64,000 bases of DNA, from the NCBI RefSeq assembly GCF_029625335.1, contig NZ_CP121111.1, positions 682,001 through 746,000 on the forward strand, written 5' to 3'. The notes beneath the pieces were generated by a model. That model searched no databases. It was not told where the DNA came from and saw only the letters and a program-made list of their open reading frames with translations. Positions within the stretch are counted from its first letter, which is position 1. Every line of letters starts with the position of its first letter. Source of the DNA: Flavobacterium nitratireducens. GTDB lineage: Bacteria > Bacteroidota > Bacteroidia > Flavobacteriales > Flavobacteriaceae. The translations under genes and the position numbers were made by a program. Below, piece by piece: positions 18,570 through 26,718 of this stretch.

Positions 18570-19154
18570 ATGAATTTCTTAGCACATATCTATCTTTCTG
18601 GCGACGACGAACTTGTAAAAATTGGCAATTTTATGGCTGATGGTATTCGAGGGAAACAATTTGAAAAATATCCAGAAACAATTCAAAAAGGAATTCTGTT
18701 ACACCGTGCAATCGATACTTATACTGACGCGCACCCTTTTTTCAGGAAAAGTACCAAACGTTTACACGAGCGCTACCATCATTATGCGGGCGTAATTGTT
18801 GATATTTATTATGATCATTTTTTAGCCAAAAACTGGAACAATTATTCGGATGAAGACTTAGAAGTATATATCAGTCGTTTTTACCAATCCATGCATACAC
18901 ATTATGATTTACTTAGCGAAAAAGCGCAAAATATTTTACCTTATATGGAAAAACAAAATTGGCTTTTAAATTACCAATTCATCGAGGGTATTCAGCAAAT
19001 ATTAACACAAATGGATCGCCGTACAAACAATAAATCAAATATGCGTTTTGCCACTGAAGAACTTACAAGCTATTATACCGACTTTGAAAATGAATTCACC
19101 ATTTTCTTTAAAGAAATCAAAAACTATAGTTCTCAACAATTAAATAGTCTATAA
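18570..19154 (+). CDS. acyl carrier protein phosphodiesterase (AcpH/DUF479 family)
   Basis: The product is 194 residues. It carries the family signature MNFLAHIYLS, IGNFMADGIRGKQ, GILLHRAIDTYTDAHP and YYDHFLAKNW; conserved His and Asp residues form an HD-like metal site. AcpH removes the phosphopantetheine arm from acyl carrier protein. The length matches the family. The next gene starts 1 bp after its stop, so they form one operon with an AlkD-like gene; no functional link is obvious. Confidence 0.88.
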   Translation: MNFLAHIYLSGDDELVKIGNFMADGIRGKQFEKYPETIQKGILLHRAIDTYTDAHPFFRKSTKRLHERYHHYAGVIVDIYYDHFLAKNWNNYSDEDLEVYISRFYQSMHTHYDLLSEKAQNILPYMEKQNWLLNYQFIEGIQQILTQMDRRTNNKSNMRFATEELTSYYTDFENEFTIFFKEIKNYSSQQLNSL

Positions 19155-19155
19155 A

Positions 19156-19836
19156 ATGTCGTTTATTCTTGAACTTGAAAATCAATTTAAAGAAAAAGCA
19201 AATAGTCTTGAAGCCAAGAAGATGGCTAAATACATGAAAAATCATTTTGGTTTTTACGGCATTAAAACCACCGAAAGACGATTAATTTTTAAAAATATCT
19301 GGAAAAAACATCAGGAAGAAATTAATACCAATTTCCAAAGCATTGTTTGGGAACTTTTCAATAAAGAACAAAGAGAACTTCAGTATTGCGCCATTGAAAT
19401 TGCAATGAAAGAATTCAAAGGTAAATACAAGAAAGAGGCTATTCTATTCATCGAAAAATTAATTATAACCAACTCTTGGTGGGACAGTGTAGATACCATT
19501 TCAAAATACATTTTAGGACAATATCTTATAGAATTTCCAGAAATGATTCCAGAAATTGTTGCAAAATTTTCCAATTCCAATAATATGTGGCTAAATCGAA
19601 GTGCTATTTTATTTCAATTAGGCTATAAAGAAAAAACCGATTTTGAATTATTAAAATCTATTTGTATTCAACATCAAAATTCAAGAGAATTTTTTATTCA
19701 AAAAGCAATTGGTTGGTCTTTACGAGAGTACGCTAAAACAAATCCAAAGGCCATAATTGAATTTGTCACTAAAAGCAATTTAAAACCTTTTAGCAGAAAA
19801 GAAGCTACAAAAAACCTTAATCTTGCCCAGAAATAA
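19156..19836 (+). CDS. DNA alkylation repair protein (AlkD-like, HEAT repeats)
   Basis: The product is 226 residues, all-helical with HEAT-like repeats. ITNSWWDSVDTIS and the C-terminal FIQKAIGWSLREYAKTNP are the conserved AlkD segments that contact alkylated DNA. AlkD-type glycosylases excise cationic alkylpurines without base flipping. It is coupled to the ACP phosphodiesterase gene. Confidence 0.88.
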   Translation: MSFILELENQFKEKANSLEAKKMAKYMKNHFGFYGIKTTERRLIFKNIWKKHQEEINTNFQSIVWELFNKEQRELQYCAIEIAMKEFKGKYKKEAILFIEKLIITNSWWDSVDTISKYILGQYLIEFPEMIPEIVAKFSNSNNMWLNRSAILFQLGYKEKTDFELLKSICIQHQNSREFFIQKAIGWSLREYAKTNPKAIIEFVTKSNLKPFSRKEATKNLNLAQK

Positions 19837-19839
19837 TAG

Positions 19840-19847
19840 TAAATTTG
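19840..19847 (+). promoter_or_regulatory. -7 promoter box for the ClC gene
   Basis: TAAATTTG fits TAnnTTTG and lies 22 bp before ATG 19870, in the short gap after the AlkD-like gene. Confidence 0.55.
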
Positions 19848-19869
19848 TACGACTAAAAAACAATCATAC

Positions 19870-21654
19870 ATGTTCAAAAAATATTTTTCTAAACTAGAAA
19901 TTATCATTGATTGGGCACAATCTATCTTAACCCCAAAGCAATTTATTTTTCTGTCGAGTGTTTTAGTGGGAATTTCGGCGGCATTTGCTGTAATTGCATT
20001 AAAAACTTTTGCGCACTGGGTTTATTTATTTGCTACCTATGTCAACAGTATTCTAAAGTTAAGTTTCATCAATAGTATTTTACCTATTGCTGGACTCTTG
20101 CTTACTATTTTAGTTGTCAAACGTCTTTTAGGAGGAACAATAGAAAAAGGAACACCACAAATTTTATATGCAGTAGCTAAAAAAGCCAGTATAATTCCAA
20201 GAAAACAGATGTATGCTCAAATCATGACTTCTTCTTTAACTGTTGGTCTGGGAGGATCCGCAGGTTTAGAAAGCCCTATCGTTGTAACAGGAGCGGCATT
20301 TGGATCTAATTTTGCACAAAATTACAAGTTGAGTTATAAAGACAGAACACTACTCATTGGTTGTGGTGTAGCTGCTGGAATTGCTGCGGCCTTCAACGCA
20401 CCTATCGCAGGAGTTTTATTTGCTATCGAATTTTTGTTAGTCGATGTTAGTATTTCGGCATTTACGCCTATCATGATTGCTGCTGCTGCCGGTGCATTGG
20501 TTTCTGAAATCATTTTAGATGAAACTGTTTTATTGAACTTTAGACAACAACAAGATTTTGACTATCACAAAATTCCTTTTTATGTTTTATTAGGTATACT
20601 TACGGGATTTTTCTCGGTCTATTATACTAGAAATTTTAGAAGAACAGAACATTTTTTCTCCCATTTAAGAATGAATCCTTACAAAAAGGGACTTTTAGGG
20701 GCATCTATTTTAGCGGTTCTCATTTTTGTTTTTCCAACTTTATTTGGAGAAGGTTATGAAAGTATCAAAATCCTTGCCGATAACAATGCAGGTGAATTAT
20801 TAGAAAACACCTTATTTAGTTCGTACCAAAACAACCGATGGATTATCCTTCTATTTGTTGGAGCTACGATGATGATGAAAGTTTTTGCAACTTCAATTAC
20901 CCTAGGGTCAGGAGGTAATGGAGGAAACTTTGCTCCATCCCTTTTTGTAGGTTCGTACATAGGATATGTATTTTCAAAAGCAATAAACCTAACAGGAATT
21001 GCTCATTTGCCCATAAGCAATTTTACAATGGTAGGAATGGCTGGAATTTTGAGCGGATTATTTCATGCACCACTTACCGCCATCTTCTTAATTGCAGAAA
21101 TTACAGGTGGTTACAGTTTATTATTACCACTTATGATTGTTGCTTCAATCAGTTTTGCCATTTCAAAACGATTTGAAAAACACTCAATGGATGTAAAAGA
21201 TTTGGTTAAAAAGGGACATGCTTTTACCAGTAATAAAGACCACAACGTGCTGTCAACATTAAACACCAATTCTATTATTCAAACTGATTTTTTAACCGTT
21301 TCACCTAACGATAACCTCGAAAAATTAGTAGATTTAATTTCACATTCTAACCAAACTTATTTTGCAGTAGTTGATCAAGAAAATCACCTATTAGGAATTG
21401 TTAATTTCAACAATATCCGTGAAATTATTTTTAATAAATACCGAGTAAAATATACACTCATCAAAGAAATTATGATTGCTCCTCTTGATGTAGTATATCC
21501 ATTTAACAGTATGGAAGTGGTGATGGATAAATTTGAAAAAACGAAAGCGACTTTCCTTCCCGTTGTGAAAGACGAAAAATACTTTGGTTTCATTTCTAAG
21601 GCAGCTGCACTAGAAGCCTATAGAAGTAAGTTAAGATCAATGACTATAGAATAA
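19870..21654 (+). CDS. ClC-family chloride channel/antiporter with CBS domains
   Basis: The product is 594 residues. A ClC membrane domain (about 25-430) carries the anion-selectivity signatures GGSAGLESP and GGNGGNFAPSLFVG. Two CBS domains at the C-terminus (about 455-590) usually bind adenine nucleotides. The first selectivity motif has Ser-Pro where many ClC exchangers have the gating glutamate context GxEGP, but the Glu itself is present. The substrate (chloride or fluoride) cannot be settled by eye. It is transcribed alone from its own promoter. Confidence 0.92.
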   Translation: MFKKYFSKLEIIIDWAQSILTPKQFIFLSSVLVGISAAFAVIALKTFAHWVYLFATYVNSILKLSFINSILPIAGLLLTILVVKRLLGGTIEKGTPQILYAVAKKASIIPRKQMYAQIMTSSLTVGLGGSAGLESPIVVTGAAFGSNFAQNYKLSYKDRTLLIGCGVAAGIAAAFNAPIAGVLFAIEFLLVDVSISAFTPIMIAAAAGALVSEIILDETVLLNFRQQQDFDYHKIPFYVLLGILTGFFSVYYTRNFRRTEHFFSHLRMNPYKKGLLGASILAVLIFVFPTLFGEGYESIKILADNNAGELLENTLFSSYQNNRWIILLFVGATMMMKVFATSITLGSGGNGGNFAPSLFVGSYIGYVFSKAINLTGIAHLPISNFTMVGMAGILSGLFHAPLTAIFLIAEITGGYSLLLPLMIVASISFAISKRFEKHSMDVKDLVKKGHAFTSNKDHNVLSTLNTNSIIQTDFLTVSPNDNLEKLVDLISHSNQTYFAVVDQENHLLGIVNFNNIREIIFNKYRVKYTLIKEIMIAPLDVVYPFNSMEVVMDKFEKTKATFLPVVKDEKYFGFISKAAALEAYRSKLRSMTIE

Positions 21655-21676
21655 GCATTTTATGGAAATATAAATT

Positions 21677-21702
21677 AAAAAACATCCTTTGTGATGTTTT
21701 TT
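21677..21702 (+). terminator. intrinsic terminator after ClC gene
   Basis: Inverted repeat AAAAAACATC / GATGTTTTTT with a 6-nt loop, followed by further T residues. Confidence 0.75.
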
Positions 21703-21737
21703 TTGGAGTAATTTTAATATCGGATAAGTATATTTTA

Positions 21738-21745
21738 TAACTTTG
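21738..21745 (+). promoter_or_regulatory. -7 promoter box for the Fic gene
   Basis: TAACTTTG fits TAnnTTTG and lies 19 bp before the ATG at 21765. Confidence 0.55.
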
Positions 21746-21764
21746 CCGATATATATTTGTGATT

Positions 21765-22718
21765 ATGTGGAATATAGACACGACATATAGAACTGAATTT
21801 CAGGAAATATTCGATAGATTGTATGAGAAAAAACAACTTTTACAATCTTCTCGACCATTACCCTCTATGGCATTAAATAAAATTCGGGAAAGTCTTTCTA
21901 TAGAATGGACCTATAATTCAAACAGTATCGAAGGTAATACACTGAGCCTAAGAGAAACCCAAATGGTTTTACAGGAAGGAATTACTATAAAAGGTAAATC
22001 CTTACGGGAACACTTTGAAACACATAATCATGACAAAGCCATAGATTATTTATTTTCAATAATAAATGACACTTATAAATTAAGAAGTATCGATATCCTT
22101 TCAATTCATGGTTTAGTGTTACGTTCCATTGAAGATGATTTTGCAGGCAGATTACGCAATGGAGGGGTTCGAATTACTGGCGCAAATTTTATCCCTCCAA
22201 ATGCTAATAAAGTACCTGATTTACTGGATGAATTAATTGAATTTATCAATAAAAATCCATTGCAATTAAATGATATTGAGCTTGCTACTATTTTTCATCA
22301 TAAATTAGTATGGATTCATCCGTTTTTTGATGGCAATGGAAGAACAGTACGATTATCAATGAATTTAATTTTAATGCGTTGTGGTTTCCCTCCGGCCATT
22401 ATACTTAAAAATGATCGTAAAAAATATTACGAAGCATTAAATCAGGCTAACAATGGCAATTATCAGAAACTAATGCTCCTGATGAGTCAGGCTCTTGAAC
22501 GTACTTTAAATATATATCTGAATGCAATGCCTGATAACGGCAACGATTATCAAAAAATTTCAGACATAGTTAATGAGCCTAATGCTACATACGGACAAGA
22601 ATATATTAGTTTACTAGCCAGAACAGGAAAGATAGATGCCTATAAAGAAGGTAGAAATTGGTACACAAGTAAAGAAGCTATAGATAATTACATAGCTACA
22701 AGAAAACGAAAACGCTAA
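21765..22718 (+). CDS. Fic-domain protein (class II, built-in inhibitory helix)
   Basis: The product is 317 residues from ATG 21765; a GTG two codons upstream is possible. The active-site motif HPFFDGNGRTVR matches HxFx(D/E)GNGRxxR, so transfer of AMP or another nucleotide is expected. An N-terminal SNSIEGN matches the inhibitory (S/T)xxxE(G/N) helix, which places it in class II, self-inhibited. The C-terminus resembles a winged-helix/HTH segment (VNEPNATYGQEYISLLARTG). It has its own promoter and terminator. The target is unknown and no separate antitoxin gene is present. Confidence 0.9.
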   Translation: MWNIDTTYRTEFQEIFDRLYEKKQLLQSSRPLPSMALNKIRESLSIEWTYNSNSIEGNTLSLRETQMVLQEGITIKGKSLREHFETHNHDKAIDYLFSIINDTYKLRSIDILSIHGLVLRSIEDDFAGRLRNGGVRITGANFIPPNANKVPDLLDELIEFINKNPLQLNDIELATIFHHKLVWIHPFFDGNGRTVRLSMNLILMRCGFPPAIILKNDRKKYYEALNQANNGNYQKLMLLMSQALERTLNIYLNAMPDNGNDYQKISDIVNEPNATYGQEYISLLARTGKIDAYKEGRNWYTSKEAIDNYIATRKRKR

Positions 22719-22741
22719 TCAAATTCAGCATTTTCGTTTTC
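22702..22741 (+). terminator. intrinsic terminator overlapping the Fic stop codon
   Basis: Arms GAAAACGAAAACGCT (22702-22716) and AGCATTTTCGTTTTC (22727-22741) pair with one mismatch. The stop codon lies within the hairpin. Confidence 0.65.
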
Positions 22742-22803
22742 CTTTTACTAGTTTTAAGTTTCAAAACTTCTTTTTTCTTCTGTGAAAGAACAAATCAAAA
22801 TGG

Positions 22804-22811
22804 TAACTTTG
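22804..22811 (+). promoter_or_regulatory. -7 promoter box for uvrA
   Basis: TAACTTTG fits TAnnTTTG and lies 36 bp before the uvrA ATG. Confidence 0.5.
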
Positions 22812-22847
22812 CTGTCATTGCGATGAAAGAAGCAATAAGCCAAAATT

Positions 22848-25685
22848 ATGTTAGACAAAGATAATACTATTGAAGTTTTAGGTGCTAGGGTTCACAACCT
22901 TAAAAATATAGATATTTCGATTCCTCGTGAAAAAATGGTGGTCATTACAGGACTTTCGGGCTCTGGAAAATCATCATTAGCTTTTGATACTATTTATGCC
23001 GAAGGGCAACGCCGCTATGTGGAAACTTTTTCGGCTTATGCTCGACAGTTTTTAGGCGGTTTAGAACGACCTGATGTGGATAAAATTGACGGATTATCGC
23101 CGGTCATAGCTATTGAACAAAAAACAACTAGTAAAAGTCCGCGTTCTACCGTAGGAACTATTACTGAAATTTATGATTTCCTTCGTTTACTTTATGCCCG
23201 AGGTGCCGATGCTTATAGCTACAATACGGGTGAAAAAATGGTTTCTTATTCGGATGAACAAATCAAAGAGTTAATTGTAAATGATTTTGCTAATAAGCGC
23301 ATCAATATCTTAGCACCCGTAATTAGAGCGCGTAAAGGACATTATGGTGAATTATTCCAACAAATTGCCAAACAAGGTTTTTTAAAAGTCCGAGTTAACG
23401 GAGATACTCTAGATATTACTCCCGGAATGAAACTGGATAGATATAAAACCCACGATATTGAAATTGTGGTAGACAGATTGCTTATCGATAATAGCGAGGA
23501 CAATCAAAAGCGTCTTTCCGAAAGTATTAATACAGCTATGCACCACGGCGAAAATGTATTGATGATATTAGACCAAGATAGTCAAGAAATACGTTATTTT
23601 AGTCGAAATTTAATGTGTCCTTCCACTGGAATTTCTTATCAAAATCCGGAACCTAATTTATTTTCTTTCAATTCTCCAAAAGGAGCTTGCGAACACTGTA
23701 ATGGCTTAGGAACGGTAAACGAAATCAACGTTAAAAAGATTATTCCTAATCCTAAACTTTCCATAAAAGCAGGTGGTTTTGCACCTTTGGGCGAATATAA
23801 ATCTTCCTGGATTTTTAAACAATTAGAAATCATTGGACAAAAATATAATTTCAAAATTACGGACCCAATTGAAAACATCCCTGATGAAGCGATGGAAATG
23901 ATTTTGAATGGTGGAAAAGAAAAATTCACCATCAATTCTAAAGACTTAGGAGTTGCCCGTGATTACAAAATAGATTTTGAAGGAATAGCACACTTCATTA
24001 AAAGTCAACATGATGAAAGTGGCTCAACCACCATCAAACGTTGGGCAAAAGATTTCATGGACGAATTAGAATGTCCTGTTTGTGAAGGATCTCGTCTAAA
24101 AAAAGAAGCCTTGTTTTTCAAAATTGATGAAAAAAATATTGCTGAATTGTGCAATATGGATATTTCAGATTTAACCAAATGGTTCCATAATTTAAATTCT
24201 CATTTATCAGATAAACAACTTCTTATTGCTTCTGAAGTAATCAAAGAGATAAAGGATCGATTGGATTTTTTAATGAATGTTGGTCTGGATTATTTGGCTT
24301 TAAGCCGAAGTTCAAAATCACTCTCAGGAGGTGAAGCACAACGCATTCGATTAGCAACACAAATTGGTTCCCAGTTAGTAGGAGTTCTTTATATTTTAGA
24401 CGAACCTAGTATCGGTTTACACCAAAGAGATAATGAAAAACTCATCCATTCATTAGAACAATTACGTGATATTGGAAACTCGGTCATTGTAGTAGAACAC
24501 GACAAAGACATGATTGAACGTGCCGATTATGTAATTGATATTGGACCTAAAGCAGGAAAATTTGGTGGTGAAATTATAAGTATTGGAACTCCAAAAGAAA
24601 CCCTCAAATCGAATACCATTACAGCACAGTATCTTAATGGGAAAATGAAATTTGAAATTCCTAAAAAACGTCGTGAAGGCAATGGAAAATTCTTAAAACT
24701 ATCAGGTGCAACGGGAAACAATTTAAAAAATGTTTCTATCGAATTGCCTTTAGGTAAAATGATTTGTGTAACCGGAGTGTCAGGAAGTGGAAAATCTACT
24801 TTAATAAACGAAACACTCTACCCTATCTTAAATGCTCACTATTTTAATGGAGTTAAAAAACCACAACCCTACAAAAAAATAGAAGGTTTAGAACATATTG
24901 ACAAAGTTATTGATATTGACCAAAGTCCAATTGGTAGAACGCCACGATCTAATCCAGCTACCTATACCGAAGTCTTTACCGAAATCAGAGCCTTATTTAC
25001 AAAAACCCCAGAAAGTATGATTCGGGGTTACAAAGCGGGTCGTTTTAGTTTCAATGTAGCAGGTGGCCGCTGTGAAACTTGTCAAGGTTCAGGAGTGCGA
25101 ACTATCGAAATGAACTTCTTACCCGATGTTTATGTAGAATGTGAAACTTGTCAAGGAAAACGCTTTAATAGAGAAACCTTAGAAATTCGCTATAAAGGAA
25201 AATCCATTTCGGATGTATTAAATATGACCGTAGATGAAGCAGTTCCTTTCTTTGAAAATATCCCTAAAATTCACCGAAAAATTAAAACCATTCAGGATGT
25301 TGGCTTAGGATATATTACTTTGGGACAACAAAGTACTACACTTTCTGGTGGAGAGGCGCAACGCATAAAATTGGCAGGAGAATTATCAAAAAAAGATACA
25401 GGAAATACTTTTTATATCTTGGACGAACCTACAACTGGTTTACATTTCGAAGACATTCGAGTGCTAATGGAAGTTATCCATAAATTAGTCGACAAAGGAA
25501 ATACTATATTGATTATTGAACATAATCTGGATGTAATCAAACTAGCCGATTATATTATCGATATAGGGCCAGAAGGCGGGAAAGGCGGCGGAACAGTCGT
25601 TGCAAAAGGAACACCAGAAGAAGTAGCAGAGGTCAAAAAAAGCTATACCGCCAAATTCTTAAAAAAAGAACTCGAACAATCGTAA
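22848..25685 (+). CDS. uvrA: excinuclease ABC subunit A
   Basis: The product is 945 residues, full length for UvrA. The two ATPase halves show Walker A motifs GLSGSGKSS (about 35) and GVSGSGKST (about 640), ABC signatures [12 protein letters not shown] and [12 protein letters not shown], and Walker B segments [11 protein letters not shown] and [11 protein letters not shown]. Zinc-binding CxxC pairs occur in [16 protein letters not shown] and [16 protein letters not shown]. UvrA recognises DNA lesions and loads UvrB in nucleotide excision repair. It is a single gene with its own promoter and terminator. Confidence 0.98.
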   Translation: MLDKDNTIEVLGARVHNLKNIDISIPREKMVVITGLSGSGKSSLAFDTIYAEGQRRYVETFSAYARQFLGGLERPDVDKIDGLSPVIAIEQKTTSKSPRSTVGTITEIYDFLRLLYARGADAYSYNTGEKMVSYSDEQIKELIVNDFANKRINILAPVIRARKGHYGELFQQIAKQGFLKVRVNGDTLDITPGMKLDRYKTHDIEIVVDRLLIDNSEDNQKRLSESINTAMHHGENVLMILDQDSQEIRYFSRNLMCPSTGISYQNPEPNLFSFNSPKGACEHCNGLGTVNEINVKKIIPNPKLSIKAGGFAPLGEYKSSWIFKQLEIIGQKYNFKITDPIENIPDEAMEMILNGGKEKFTINSKDLGVARDYKIDFEGIAHFIKSQHDESGSTTIKRWAKDFMDELECPVCEGSRLKKEALFFKIDEKNIAELCNMDISDLTKWFHNLNSHLSDKQLLIASEVIKEIKDRLDFLMNVGLDYLALSRSSKSLSGGEAQRIRLATQIGSQLVGVLYILDEPSIGLHQRDNEKLIHSLEQLRDIGNSVIVVEHDKDMIERADYVIDIGPKAGKFGGEIISIGTPKETLKSNTITAQYLNGKMKFEIPKKRREGNGKFLKLSGATGNNLKNVSIELPLGKMICVTGVSGSGKSTLINETLYPILNAHYFNGVKKPQPYKKIEGLEHIDKVIDIDQSPIGRTPRSNPATYTEVFTEIRALFTKTPESMIRGYKAGRFSFNVAGGRCETCQGSGVRTIEMNFLPDVYVECETCQGKRFNRETLEIRYKGKSISDVLNMTVDEAVPFFENIPKIHRKIKTIQDVGLGYITLGQQSTTLSGGEAQRIKLAGELSKKDTGNTFYILDEPTTGLHFEDIRVLMEVIHKLVDKGNTILIIEHNLDVIKLADYIIDIGPEGGKGGGTVVAKGTPEEVAEVKKSYTAKFLKKELEQS

Positions 25686-25695
25686 TCACTATATC

Positions 25696-25729
25696 AAAAA
25701 GGAATTCGTTTAATATGAGTTCCTTTTTT
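25696..25729 (+). terminator. intrinsic terminator after uvrA
   Basis: AAAAAGGAA and TTCCTTTTTT pair around a 15-nt loop. The remaining gap up to 25934 is AT-rich and shows no gene. Confidence 0.75.
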
Positions 25730-25934
25730 GTTTACTAAAATAACACTAATCATTTACTTACCAACGAATTAATCAATTAATCATTTTTTTAGCTAAAATT
25801 TAAGAGATTACACTAAAGCATTTATGCAAAAAAAAGCCTAACTTGGTGTAAAAAACCAATTTTTAATTAACTTTTTCACCCTAAATTAACCATTAATACT
25901 TCATTTTGAAGTCATTAAACAAAAACTTAAAATT

Positions 25935-26663
25935 ATGCTTTTAGAAGATTTTGAAAATGATGAAGAAAAAATCATCCAAGACCGATTAAAACAAAAAACA
26001 TGGAATGAAATTCGTACCAATGATAGCTGGGCTATTTTCAAAATCATGTCGGAGTTTGTTAATGGTTTTGAAAACATGGGACGTATAGGTCCATGTGTTT
26101 CCATTTTTGGTTCTGCCCGAACAAAACCTGATAATAAATACTATCAATTAGCCGAAAAAATTGCTTTCAAAATTAGTAAAGCGGGTTATGGTGTAATAAC
26201 GGGTGGTGGACCAGGAATTATGGAGGCTGGAAATAAAGGCGCTCATTTAGGTGGAGGGACTTCTGTAGGACTTAATATTGACCTCCCATTTGAACAACAT
26301 TTCAACCCTTATATCGACCATGATAAAAACCTTAATTTTGACTATTTTTTTGTTAGAAAAGTAATGTTTGTCAAATATTCTCAAGGTTTTGTAGTAATGC
26401 CTGGTGGTTTTGGGACCTTAGACGAAATGTTTGAAGCGATAACACTAATACAAACCAAAAAAATTGCTCGTTTCCCAATTATTCTGGTAGGGAGTAGTTA
26501 TTGGTCAGGTTTAATCGACTGGATAAAAAAAGTATTATTAGAACAAGAAAATGCCATAAGTCCAGAAGATTTGAATCTATTTAAAATTGTGGACAATGAA
26601 GACGAAGTTGTTACCGTTTTAGATAACTTTTATAAAAAATACACCTTGAAACCTAATTTTTAA
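25935..26663 (+). CDS. LOG-family (TIGR00730) nucleotide phosphoribohydrolase-like protein
   Basis: The product is 242 residues. A Rossmann fold carries the family motifs GGGPGIMEAGNKGA and PGGFGTLDEMFE, which are the PGGxGTxxE signature. Relatives hydrolyse nucleoside or cytokinin riboside 5'-monophosphates to the free base, but many bacterial members are uncharacterised. An extra N-terminal 60 residues of charged helix precede the core, as in the longer subtype. It stands alone. Confidence 0.85.
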   Translation: MLLEDFENDEEKIIQDRLKQKTWNEIRTNDSWAIFKIMSEFVNGFENMGRIGPCVSIFGSARTKPDNKYYQLAEKIAFKISKAGYGVITGGGPGIMEAGNKGAHLGGGTSVGLNIDLPFEQHFNPYIDHDKNLNFDYFFVRKVMFVKYSQGFVVMPGGFGTLDEMFEAITLIQTKKIARFPIILVGSSYWSGLIDWIKKVLLEQENAISPEDLNLFKIVDNEDEVVTVLDNFYKKYTLKPNF

Positions 26664-26718
26664 CCATCGTATAAGGAACTATTATTATTTACATTTCGTA
26701 TATTATTAAAACTAAAAA

